A stretch of 34,425 nt of DNA from an uncultured Parabacteroides sp. (GCA_934718155.1 CAKUZF010000026.1:1-34425); one strand, 5' to 3'; positions 26,437-34,350 are shown, counted from the first letter of the stretch. Translations and numbers: made by a program. Notes: a model not told the origin generated them from the letters alone.

Positions 26437-26628
26437 GTTTTCACCCCGCTGCTCCGATGCTGCTCCGAGGTTGCTCTAATGTTTCTCTAATCCAGGGTTA
26501 GAGAAACGTTAGAGAAACGATAGAGAAACGTTAGAGCTCGATTAGAGCTAAAGCGTTGCAGCTTGGGAGCTCCGGCCTCGCAGCTGTTTTGTGGGGGGGG
26601 TGAAAACGACGGCCATCGGCGTGAAAAC
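26437..26628. repeat. composite palindromic repeat island with 11-bp units
   Basis: The gap between the polyferredoxin and AraC genes is bounded by a perfect 11-bp inverted repeat, GTTTTCACCCC (26437-26447) and GGGGTGAAAAC (26597-26607). Inside, the left arm read on the minus strand is a run of 11-bp units (TTAGAGAAACA, TTAGAGCAACC, TCGGAGCAGCA). The right arm has GTTAGAGAAAC at 26497 and 26508, GATAGAGAAAC at 26519 and GTTAGAGCTC at 26530. The arms meet around TCCAGG, so the whole can fold into a long hairpin. A module CGGCGTGAAAA follows at 26617-26627. It may double as a terminator. No gene is present. Confidence 0.8.
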
Positions 26629-26645
26629 AATAAGCTTCATACACA

Positions 26646-27773
26646 ATGGAACCATCTATCTACAGCTATTCACTTTGTATCGCACTGCCGCTGATGTTGT
26701 TCTTTGGGTTTTATTTTCTGTTGGCCAAAACCCCGGAAAAGCCCATTTTTGAAAATTATCTGCGTTCCCGGCGAATTATGGGGGTGGCCATACTGTTGCT
26801 CGCAGCCAACTATTCGGCGCATTTCTTTTTGGAGATCAGGTTCAAGAATGCCGATGCCGCCATCCTGATGAACCTGTCCACCTATTTCCTGTGCTACTGG
26901 CTGTTCAGCTCGGCCCTCACCACGCTGATCGATCGCTTTTATATCACCAAACGTCGGTTGCGGACGCACGTCTGTCAATGGATGCTGTTTACCATCCTTT
27001 CCGGCATCGTTCTGCTGCTGTTGCCCAAAGGTGGCTTGCAGACAATGGCGGTGTTTGCCTTGGCGGTCTGGTTGGTGATCTATGGGCTGTTCCTGGCCCG
27101 TAGGCTTCTCAAGGCTTATTACAGGGTCATCCGCATTTTCGACGACACCCATGCCGACGACATCGGCGCCTACATCAAATGGCTTTCTATTTTCACCTAT
27201 TGGGCTGTCACGTTCGGAGTAGGATGCGGACTGCTGACCTTCCTGCCCGAAGAATACGTCTATATCTGGATTCTCTCGTCGGTGCCCTTTTACGTTTATC
27301 TCTTCCTTTGCTATCTGAACTATCTGTTGTTTTACGAGCAGGTGGAAAACGCGATGGAGGATGGAATGACTTCTGTTGTGGAAGATCTGTGTGCCCCCAC
27401 CAACCAGGAGCAGGCGCAGAGTCAGGATACTCCCATGTTCCATGCCGAGATCGCGAAAAGAATCAAAGGATGGATCGATGCGGATGGTTATATCCAGTCC
27501 AGCCTTACCATAAAGGAGCTTTCAGACCTACTTCATACCAACCGCACTTACTTATACAGGTATATCAAATCTACATACGACATGTCGTTTCGCGATTGGA
27601 TTACCGGGCTTCGTATAGAATATGCGAAACGCCTGCTTGTGCAATATCCGAGGCTGACGGTTGCCGACATCTCCGAGAAATCCGGTTTTTTGTCGCCAAG
27701 CCATTTTATAAGGCTGTTCAAGGAGAATGCGGGCTGCACGCCTGTCAAATGGAGGAAAACAGAGGCGAAATAA
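26646..27773 (+). CDS. membrane-anchored AraC-family transcriptional regulator
   Basis: A 375-residue protein. The first 230 residues hold about seven hydrophobic segments (near 5-25, 45-62, 72-94, 108-128, 131-150, 178-198 and 205-227). A charged linker follows, then a C-terminal AraC/XylS double helix-turn-helix at about 270-375: LTIKELSDLLHTNRTYLYRYI for the first and VADISEKSGFLSPSHFIRLFK for the second. The fixed membrane sensor joined to a DNA-binding domain suggests that it reads an envelope or membrane-soluble signal. It is followed by a 300-base control region and then the pilus operon, so it is the obvious candidate regulator of that operon; this is inferred from position. Confidence 0.9.
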   Translation: MEPSIYSYSLCIALPLMLFFGFYFLLAKTPEKPIFENYLRSRRIMGVAILLLAANYSAHFFLEIRFKNADAAILMNLSTYFLCYWLFSSALTTLIDRFYITKRRLRTHVCQWMLFTILSGIVLLLLPKGGLQTMAVFALAVWLVIYGLFLARRLLKAYYRVIRIFDDTHADDIGAYIKWLSIFTYWAVTFGVGCGLLTFLPEEYVYIWILSSVPFYVYLFLCYLNYLLFYEQVENAMEDGMTSVVEDLCAPTNQEQAQSQDTPMFHAEIAKRIKGWIDADGYIQSSLTIKELSDLLHTNRTYLYRYIKSTYDMSFRDWITGLRIEYAKRLLVQYPRLTVADISEKSGFLSPSHFIRLFKENAGCTPVKWRKTEAK

Positions 27774-27821
27774 TACGGTAAAAGCCGCTTAGGCTTGGCT
27801 GACTCTTAACGAACCATTGAA

Positions 27822-27863
27822 AATAGCCTAATCGACAAAAAGAATAGCTTAAACGACAAAACG
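27822..27863 (+). promoter_or_regulatory. 21-bp direct repeat, candidate AraC-type operator
   Basis: Two back-to-back copies (27822-27842 and 27843-27863) begin AATAGC and contain CGACAAAA; 18 of 21 positions agree. A 21-bp step is two helical turns, the usual spacing for tandem AraC-family half-sites. The pair lies 49 bases after the regulator's stop codon and about 70 bases before the -33 element of the pilus promoter. Confidence 0.6.
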
Positions 27864-27931
27864 CAAATGTTCTAAACCATAAAGATGTGTGATTCTGACA
27901 ATTGAAACATTTTTTAAATGAAAGAGTCGGG

Positions 27932-27960
27932 TTGAATTTATATCTTTTCACTTCTTTTGC
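27932..27960 (+). promoter_or_regulatory. candidate promoter of the fimbrillin operon
   Basis: TTG at 27932-27934 and TTCTTTTGC at 27952-27960 (one mismatch to TAnnTTTG) are 17 bases apart. The imperfect -7 element and slightly short spacing suit a promoter that needs an activator. A transcript from here would have a leader of roughly 105 bases. Confidence 0.5.
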
Positions 27961-27990
27961 ATTGAACCCTAAATAAGATATTATAAAAAA

Positions 27991-28044
27991 ATGAGTGAAC
28001 TGAGCGACGCTCACGCCGGACCTCGGCGTTGAGCGGTGCGTCAG
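27991..28044 (+). promoter_or_regulatory. structured leader with 13-codon open frame
   Basis: Bases 28000-28044 form a long imperfect hairpin: CTGA pairs with TCAG, CGCTCA with TGAGCG, and ACGCCG with CGGCGT around loop GACCT. No T tract follows, so it is not a classical terminator. An open frame of 13 codons, ATG at 27991 and TGA at 28030-28032, ends in Pro-Arg-Arg and runs through the 5' arm, loop and part of the 3' arm. A strong AAAGGAGG (28061-28068) then serves the first pilus gene. A translation-linked switch is possible but unproven. Confidence 0.5.
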
Positions 28045-28073
28045 TCCGCCATGGTTAATGAAAGGAGGATAGG

Positions 28074-28931
28074 ATGTCAAGCATGATTTATAATGCAGCA
28101 ATCGTGGTGGCGGCAGTGTTCGCCCTCTCGCTCACCTCTTGCAAGAAAGACAAGGTTTTCAACACTCCGCATCCCGACCAGGGAGCGCTGGTCGTGATGG
28201 CCGACTTCTCGCGGCGCAGCGAATCCTGTCCCGTGCCGCAGGAGTATGCGTTGGCTGTCGGCAGCGAGGAGAGCAGCACCGTCTCGACTGGGCAGCCCTA
28301 TTGCCACCCAGACTTGTTCCTTCCGGGCAACTACACGCTGACCGCTTACAGTGCCGGCGACAAGATGACAACCGAAGGCGGGAACATCCGGATAGACACC
28401 TTGTCGGCAAGCATTATCGATGCGATGCCCGGATACCTGTTCGCCGTGCGACAAGAAATCACCGTCATCCAAGACGACACCTTGCGTGTTCGCCTCCCGA
28501 TGGCGCAGCGCACCAGAGACCTGCATTTCGAACTGACCGTCACGGAGGGTGACCCCGAACGGATAGCAGGCATCACCGGTCGGCTGGACGGCGTGTTGGG
28601 CGTGTTCGACCTCGCCACGCAATGCACCCTGACAGACCGTTTTGCGGTGGAGCCCGACTTCACCCGCAGCGGCGATAAGGTAACAGCCGACGCACGCCTG
28701 CTGGGCGTGGCTGGTAGCGGGCTGACCTTTACGCTCGACCTTGCTTTCACCGACGGACGCACGCAGCACATTGAAAACGACCTGACGGAGCTGCTCGCCG
28801 CATTCAACGCCGACGACATGTCTGTTCCGCTGACCGTGAGGGGAAACCTACTCACACCCATCAGCGCAGGCTTCATGGCTGCGGTTACCGATTGGGAGGT
28901 CGGCGAGAAGGAGAACGTTGAAATCAATTAA
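28074..28931 (+). CDS. FimB/Mfa2-type pilus anchor lipoprotein
   Basis: A 285-residue lipoprotein; the lipobox LTSC puts the lipid on Cys23. The body resembles the FimB/Mfa2 (DUF5119-like) family: an early ALVVMADFSRRSESCPVPQEYAL strand pair, then LFLPGNYTLTAYSAGD, and a C-terminal FMAAVTDWEVGEKE. Such proteins cap and anchor the pilus in the outer membrane and set its length. It lacks the Thr-Arg-Ala/Ser processing site found in its four downstream neighbours, which agrees with a subunit that is not matured into the shaft. It is the first of five genes, with AGGAGG five bases before its ATG. Family assignment rests on motif style, not on a search. Confidence 0.72.
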   Translation: MSSMIYNAAIVVAAVFALSLTSCKKDKVFNTPHPDQGALVVMADFSRRSESCPVPQEYALAVGSEESSTVSTGQPYCHPDLFLPGNYTLTAYSAGDKMTTEGGNIRIDTLSASIIDAMPGYLFAVRQEITVIQDDTLRVRLPMAQRTRDLHFELTVTEGDPERIAGITGRLDGVLGVFDLATQCTLTDRFAVEPDFTRSGDKVTADARLLGVAGSGLTFTLDLAFTDGRTQHIENDLTELLAAFNADDMSVPLTVRGNLLTPISAGFMAAVTDWEVGEKENVEIN

Positions 28932-28949
28932 AGAATAGAATAAACAAAG

Positions 28950-29867
28950 ATGAATGTGATTATGAGAAATAGGTATTTTTTGCTGGCGGCAGCACTCCTC
29001 GCATTTGCCTCGTGCGACAAGAATGAAACAACGTCTTCCATCGACCCGACAGGCCCCGTAGAGCCTGTGGCGGTGCGGTTCGCGGGCTCGACACTCGACA
29101 TGGCGCCTGTTCTTGAAACACGAGCCGCGAGTCCGTGGAAGCTGGCGGGTAAAATAGGCATCTATGCCATTGATGGAACGACAACCACCATCGTTGACGG
29201 CTATGCCAATGTAGGCTATGCCTGCGACGGATCGAGCAGCGCCTTTACCCCGGTAGGCGAGACCATCTACTTTCCCGTAGACGGATCCAAGCGCCGTTTT
29301 GCGGCCTACTTCTCCCATCGGGATTTGACGGGTACGACTTACAAGGTGGATCTCACCACGCAGCCGAATCCCGACGGGCAGGCGGCGTTCGAGCTGCTTT
29401 GGACGGGCGTAACGGCAGCTTACGACAAGAATCAACCTAACGTGTCGCTGAACTTCAACCACCAGTATGCCCGCATCATGCTGACCGTGAAAAACGGAGC
29501 TGGCATCGCCGCCGCCGACCTGAAGAACATGGAGGTTGTCATCACCGGAATGCACCAGCGGGCAGACTTCGATGTCGTGAGCGGCACGATGACCCCGACC
29601 GACCACGCGGCTCCCTTGACGCTGAAGGACTACACTTCGGACGGCACGGGGCGCACCGCCCTCGTTTTGCCAACCGCAGCCGATGCCAGCCGCACCATGG
29701 ACTTCACGCTCGGCTCCGACACCTTCAGCTGGCCGATTGGCAGCAAGACGTTCGTGGCTGGCAAGTCTTACACGTATACCGTTACGGTGAAACGCACGTC
29801 GTTGGGCCTCAACGCCACCATCACCGAGTGGGAAGAGGGAATGGGCGACAACGGAACAGCCGAATAA
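28950..29867 (+). CDS. fimbrillin family protein (likely shaft pilin)
   Basis: A 305-residue lipoprotein precursor, lipobox FASC (Cys22). The Thr57-Arg58-Ala59 site fits the Arg-protease cleavage that matures type V pilins and frees the groove for strand exchange. The body matches the Mfa-like fimbrillin fold in style: VGETIYFPVDGSKRRFAAYF, NFNHQYARIMLTVKNGAG, then SKTFVAGKSYTYTVTVKRTSLGLNATITEWEEG. It is the only one of the four pilins that is a plain two-domain fimbrillin of normal length, so it is the best candidate for the repeating shaft subunit. It begins 18 bases after the anchor gene. A second ATG at 28962 is possible as start. Confidence 0.82.
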   Translation: MNVIMRNRYFLLAAALLAFASCDKNETTSSIDPTGPVEPVAVRFAGSTLDMAPVLETRAASPWKLAGKIGIYAIDGTTTTIVDGYANVGYACDGSSSAFTPVGETIYFPVDGSKRRFAAYFSHRDLTGTTYKVDLTTQPNPDGQAAFELLWTGVTAAYDKNQPNVSLNFNHQYARIMLTVKNGAGIAAADLKNMEVVITGMHQRADFDVVSGTMTPTDHAAPLTLKDYTSDGTGRTALVLPTAADASRTMDFTLGSDTFSWPIGSKTFVAGKSYTYTVTVKRTSLGLNATITEWEEGMGDNGTAE

Positions 29868-29893
29868 ATAACCACATAAACAATTGAACAGCT

Positions 29894-31522
29894 ATGACAA
29901 TGAATAGAACAATAGTAGGCTTGCTGGCAATCCTCGGGCTGGCCGCCTGCTCGAAAGAGGAGGAGCCTGCTCTCGACAAGCTGCAGGAGCTGCGCCTGAC
30001 GAGCGGCATCGAGGCCGTGACGCGCGCCGACGTGCAGAACACGCAGATAGTAGCCAACGAAAAGGTGTGGGCATGGGTGTCTGATGCCGACAAGGGCACG
30101 GCGCTCTACGATGCCCAGCAACTGACCGTCGGCACCAACGGCGAACTTACGGGCACGACTGCCATGTATTTCCCGCAGAGGGGCAACGCGGTGCGGATAC
30201 GCGCCCTGCACGGCACGCTCTCCTCGCCGTCACCCCTTGTGGCGGGCGCCACCGCTTTCCCCGCCTCCTTCAACTTCACGGTGGCTGCCGACCAGAGCGC
30301 AGGAGGCGCTGCCTACGTGCAGTCCGACCTCTTGTATGCGTCGCGGGAGGCAAGCAAGACGAAAAGCGCCGTGCCGCTCACGTTCTACCACCTGCTTTCG
30401 AAGTTGGAGCTGAACATTACAAAGCATGCGTCCGTGACGGACAACATCGATAACATTACGCTCGACGGCGTGGCGGTAGACGGCAAATTCACTCCGAGTG
30501 CAACGGCAGACATCACGCAGCAGGCGGAGCGTTTGGCTATGGTCAGGGCGGGTAATCAGACGGGGACAATGACCCTCGGCAAGGCGCTGGCTGGGAGCAA
30601 CGATGCCATCGTCGTTCCGCAGGCTGTGGGTGGCAAGACCTTGACTTTCAACCTTGCCGGAGGCGGCAAACTGCAATACACCTTTCCCGCGGGCAAGACT
30701 TTCGAGAGCGGCAAGAAGCATGTCTACAACATGACGCTGACCCTCACGGGCATCAAGGTGGAGAGCTCCATCGCGCCGTGGGACACCTCCGAGGGCACGA
30801 CAACGGGAGAAACAGCTTTTACGCCGTCTCTACCTCTAAGAATCGGCGACTATTTCTATTCGGATGGTACTTACTCTACCAATCTCAACACCACCAAGAC
30901 CGTCATCGGCATCGTGTTCCAAACCAACCCGTGGCGCATCGGACAGGCGGAGAAAGACGCGTTGGCAGCCAAAGGCGTCAGCGAACCGCACGGGCTGGTG
31001 ATGTCTATCAAGAATGCCGCTACGAGCGTTAAGTGGAGCAACTCTTATCAGGATACTGCCTTGGAAGACTGTCCGACCATAGCGGACAACTACAAGGATA
31101 TAAGCGGCCTGAAGAATACGACAACGATCGGCACGGGAGATGAATTCCCCGCATTCAAGGCGATCGATGATTTCAATGGCGGCAACCCAGTTCCGTCTAA
31201 TGCCACGCAGTGGTTTCTTCCTTCCTCGGGCCAGTTGTGGGACCTGATAGAGATTCTCGGGAAAGTGACCACGTTGGCAGCACAGCGCACGAGCACCGAT
31301 GTCAAGTGGGATATCAAGGATGATTACTGCTTCAGCAACCTGAACAGCCGGTTAATAAACGTACCTACAGCCGACGTGTTTTTTGCTCCTGCTTTTCTTT
31401 GGTCATCCTCGGAAGTCGATAAATATGGTGCTTGGTGTTTTGTCGTTACTACCCTAAGTGTGACCAGCCACAGTCTGGGTAAGTTTGAAACAGCAAACGT
31501 GCGCCCTATCCTGGCTTTTTAA
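29894..31522 (+). CDS. fimbrillin with C-terminal FISUMP/lectin-like domain (likely tip adhesin)
   Basis: A 542-residue lipoprotein precursor, lipobox LAAC (Cys19), with processing site Thr43-Arg44-Ala45. Residues to about 305 are fimbrillin-like (KTFESGKKHVYNMTLTLTGI, then SSIAPWDT). The C-terminal 220 residues start at IGDYFYSDGTYS and contain GIVFQTNPWRIG, HGLVMSIKNAA, WFLPSSGQLWDLIE, LWSSSEVDKYGAW and end NVRPILAF. This is the pattern of the FISUMP/DUF1566-like group, which I relate to the C-type-lectin-like fold. Such fusions are known at the tips of type V pili. It starts 26 bases after the shaft pilin gene. Its ligand is unknown. Confidence 0.8.
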   Translation: MTMNRTIVGLLAILGLAACSKEEEPALDKLQELRLTSGIEAVTRADVQNTQIVANEKVWAWVSDADKGTALYDAQQLTVGTNGELTGTTAMYFPQRGNAVRIRALHGTLSSPSPLVAGATAFPASFNFTVAADQSAGGAAYVQSDLLYASREASKTKSAVPLTFYHLLSKLELNITKHASVTDNIDNITLDGVAVDGKFTPSATADITQQAERLAMVRAGNQTGTMTLGKALAGSNDAIVVPQAVGGKTLTFNLAGGGKLQYTFPAGKTFESGKKHVYNMTLTLTGIKVESSIAPWDTSEGTTTGETAFTPSLPLRIGDYFYSDGTYSTNLNTTKTVIGIVFQTNPWRIGQAEKDALAAKGVSEPHGLVMSIKNAATSVKWSNSYQDTALEDCPTIADNYKDISGLKNTTTIGTGDEFPAFKAIDDFNGGNPVPSNATQWFLPSSGQLWDLIEILGKVTTLAAQRTSTDVKWDIKDDYCFSNLNSRLINVPTADVFFAPAFLWSSSEVDKYGAWCFVVTTLSVTSHSLGKFETANVRPILAF

Positions 31523-31534
31523 AACAATGATGGT

Positions 31535-33328
31535 ATGGAAACAAGAAAACTACAACGATTTCTGAAAGGCTGTGTGAGGCGGAGCATGGCGACGCTGCTA
31601 CTTGTCGGCGGGTTGCTCACGGCCTGCGGCGATCATTCGGAAGACCATATGCCTGCGGGTAAGCATCCCGTACGGTTGGTGGCGGCAGTGCAGCCTACAA
31701 CCCGTTCCACGGCAGTCGACAACGCGTGGACGGGCGGCGAACAGGTGGCTGTCGAGGCAACATCCTACGCCAAGGGCGCGCAGCCCGAGGTGAAGATCTA
31801 CACCGCTGCGGCCGACGGCGCATTGACAGCCGACGATCCCATTTGGTGGACAAGCGACAACGAGTGGAAGCGACTTCGCGCATGGTATTGCGCCGACGGC
31901 TCGTCGGCGGCAGGCGGCGCGCATGCAACGGCCGTACCCGGCAAGTGGGCCGTCAAGCCCGACCAGCGAGGCGAAGGCTATGCGCAGAGCGACCTGCTCT
32001 TCGCCACGACGGAGGCCGACTATGCGAAGCATGTGACCGACCCCGTGCCGATGAAGTTCTACCACCAGACCGCCAAGGTGGTGGTGAACATCGTCAAGGC
32101 GGAATATGCCACCTCCGCCGATCGGATTCGCTCGCTGCGCATCGGCGGCGACCTGCTGCTCGAGGCGGGCTACGTTGCGCCGGATGCCAGCGGAGCATTG
32201 ACTGGCGACTGGGGTACGGGCGGCACACGGGGAGCCATCGAGCCTCGGCTACTGCCTGCTCCGATGGATCCAGCACAACATGTCGCCACTTACGAGGCAC
32301 TCGTGATTCCGCAGGAGACCGCCGAGAAGAGTATGCTGACCGTCGAGACCGCCCTCGGTACGACGCTCTACTACAATGCCCCTGCTGATGCCCAGCCGCT
32401 CGCGGCTGGCAAGGTGCGCACCTATAACATTACGGTCAAGGCCGATCGGCTGGAAGTGCAGATCGCGGGCGGCGGCGCATGGAGTGCTGGTGGAGAGGAG
32501 CCTGTCGCCTCCAAGAAAGTAAGACTTTTCAGGGCTGACGAGCTAAAGATAGGCGATTACTTCTATTCCGACGGAACCTGGAGCGACGGCGGTCTGCGCA
32601 AACACACGGACGACGGCAGTATGGTGATAGCAGACCCCAAGCCCGCTCCCGTGGAGGGTAAGACCGTCGTAGGCATCGTGTTCCAGACGGATCCGAACCG
32701 CATCGGTGCTGCCGAGAAGTCTAAGTTGGGCGCAGGCCATGTGCATGGCCTTGTGATGGCTGTGAAGAACGCCGCAAAAGACCAAATGTGGAGTGTTGAC
32801 AGTAAGGATGAGGGGCTGATAAAATGCGCTACGAAAGCCGATAATTATAACGATATCAACGGTTACGGCAACTGCGAAAAAATTCGTTCCAATCGTGGCA
32901 ATTTCGACAACAATCCCGCGTTTAAGGCAGCCTATGATTATAACACGACCTGCCCGATTTCCGCGTCCACGACGGGTTGGTATCTTCCTTCTTCGGGTCA
33001 GTGGTGGGACATCCTGTAGAATCTGGGTGGTTGCTTGGATTTGGCAAAGCAGGATGAACAAACCTCGTCCGAGCCAATGCCGACGTCAGGGTATTTCAAC
33101 TGGCACAGGTGGGGGCAAGGTGTTCCTGTGCTGAATAGTTGGATGGAGCAAATTGCCACTGATAGTAAAGATGAATTTGGTAGTGGTGACTATTTTTGGG
33201 TGTCTTCGGAAATACCTTCGTATAAATGGGGCGCATGGTATTGGCAAGTGTACACCAATGCCGTGCTTTGCACCTATAATGGTAAGAGCGCCCTTCGTAA
33301 TGATGTGCGCCCCGTCCTTGCTTTCTGA
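31535..33328 (+). pseudogene. second tip-type fimbrillin, interrupted by one amber codon
   Basis: A paralogue of the preceding gene, 597 residues if read through. It has lipobox LTAC (Cys31), processing site Thr56-Arg57-Ser58, a fimbrillin part to about residue 330, then IGDYFYSDGTWS, GIVFQTDPNRIG, HGLVMAVKNAA and WYLPSSGQWWDIL. A TAG at 33017-33019 stops it after 494 residues. The same frame then stays open for another 102 codons with the expected motifs (FWVSSE, WGAWYW) and the proper end DVRPVLAF at 33328. In the paralogue the matching codon is GAG (Glu), so a single G to T change explains the stop. It may be a fresh mutation, a sequencing error, or suppressed. The upstream part could still give a shortened protein. 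Confidence 0.8.
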
Positions 33329-33349
33329 TCCGTTTAATCCATTAAGAAC

Positions 33350-34192
33350 ATGAATATGAAGATACAAAACATATACCGCCTCTTGCCAGCCGCGTTGCTC
33401 CTGCTGCTTGCTGCCTCCTGTGCGCAAGAAGAGTTTCCCGTCGCACAAGACGATGCGCGGCAACTCGTCCTCTCCGTTACCGACGGGGGCTATGCATCGG
33501 CTGTGGACAACAGGACAACCCGTGCCGTGGAGAACGGCTACACCACCGAGTTCGCCCAAGGCGATGCTTGCGGACTCTATATCGTTCGAAACGGCAGCAT
33601 CGTAGAGAACAACCTCAAGCTCATAGCAGAAACACCCTCGTCTGCTGCTGGCGGATTGGCATGGAAAGCGCGAGACTCACAGGGCAACGACGTGAATCTG
33701 TATCATGCGCCAGACTACCGATACTTTGTCTACTATCCCTATCAGGCAGACATGGCGGATAAGGTCGATGCAAACGCAAGCGATGATGCAGGCTTCTTCG
33801 CCCCGCTCATAAACGACTGGCAGCCGCAGGCCGATCAGAGCGACTACAAGACGGGCTACGCCGCTTCCGACCTGATGACCGCCAGTGGTAGCGTATCCGG
33901 CAAGAATGCCGCTGGCAACCGCACCCTGACATTCGCCATGACCCATCGCATGGCAATGGTGGTTGTAGACATGCCGAGGACCGCAGCTTCTTCGGTGCGG
34001 TTTGATGCCGCAGCCTGTCCATCAGCCTTTCCCGATGGCAACTACCGCTATCTGTTCAAACCGGCGTCTGGAGTGAAACTGTCTGCCTCCTACAACGACG
34101 GACAGATACACGAGTTCGACATCGATGTCGCAGCCTCTGCGCTTGCCCCCGGAAGTTACAAGACCTATAAGGTGGATGGAGGAGCATCGTGA
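33350..34192 (+). CDS. fimbrillin family protein, apparently truncated
   Basis: A 280-residue lipoprotein precursor, lipobox AASC (Cys24), processing site Thr57-Arg58-Ala59. The fimbrillin signature is clear: YRYFVYYPYQADMADKVD, the TLTFAMTHRMAMVVVDMP strand and the final APGSYKTYKVDGGAS. In Bacteroidales relatives I know, SYKTYKVDGG is mid-protein and is followed by a segment near TLQVGDFYY that opens a C-terminal lectin-like domain. Here a TGA follows directly, the same frame then reads RKRTLQGGE, and a 22-bp repeat array starts at once. So the gene looks cut at its domain boundary. It starts 21 bases after the amber-containing gene and ends the visible operon. Confidence 0.75.
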   Translation: MNMKIQNIYRLLPAALLLLLAASCAQEEFPVAQDDARQLVLSVTDGGYASAVDNRTTRAVENGYTTEFAQGDACGLYIVRNGSIVENNLKLIAETPSSAAGGLAWKARDSQGNDVNLYHAPDYRYFVYYPYQADMADKVDANASDDAGFFAPLINDWQPQADQSDYKTGYAASDLMTASGSVSGKNAAGNRTLTFAMTHRMAMVVVDMPRTAASSVRFDAAACPSAFPDGNYRYLFKPASGVKLSASYNDGQIHEFDIDVAASALAPGSYKTYKVDGGAS

Positions 34193-34213
34193 AGGAAACG
34201 CACTTTGCAGGGA

Positions 34214-34350
34214 GGTGAAAAAACGTTGCCCGTCGGCGTGAAAAACCACGGGCAACGAAATTTATTTTCACGGGCAATAAAATTTAAAACGACGGGCAAC
34301 AAAATTTACCGGCACGGGCAATGAAATTTATTGGCACGGGCAACGATTTT
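34214..34350 (+). repeat. 22-bp tandem repeat array with leading inverted unit
   Basis: GGGCAA(C/T) cores lie at 34250, 34272, 34294, 34316 and 34338, exactly 22 bases apart, each followed by an AT-rich part (mostly AAATTT). One opposite unit, GTTGCCC at 34225, pairs with the first core as a perfect 10-bp stem (CGTTGCCCGT / ACGGGCAACG, loop 14) that could end the pilus transcript. The family is the same as at 11776-11940. A CGGCGTGAAAA module (34234-34244) is shared with the 26.5 kb island. From 34351 to the window end I see only AT-rich sequence with a run of about 12 T residues. Confidence 0.85.

Noticed and set aside
26437..26628. Insertion sequence or MITE with terminal inverted repeats
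   Set aside because: The 11-bp ends invert properly, but there is no target-site duplication that I can see and the interior is tandem 11-bp units rather than transposon-like sequence. Kept as a repeat island.
28000..28044. Intrinsic terminator (attenuator) before the pilus operon
   Set aside because: The stem is strong but is not followed by a T tract (next bases TCCGCCATGG).
28077..28769. Minus-strand frame opposite the pilus anchor gene
   Set aside because: The plus strand carries a lipobox, a strong ribosome binding site and operon spacing; the antisense frame has none.
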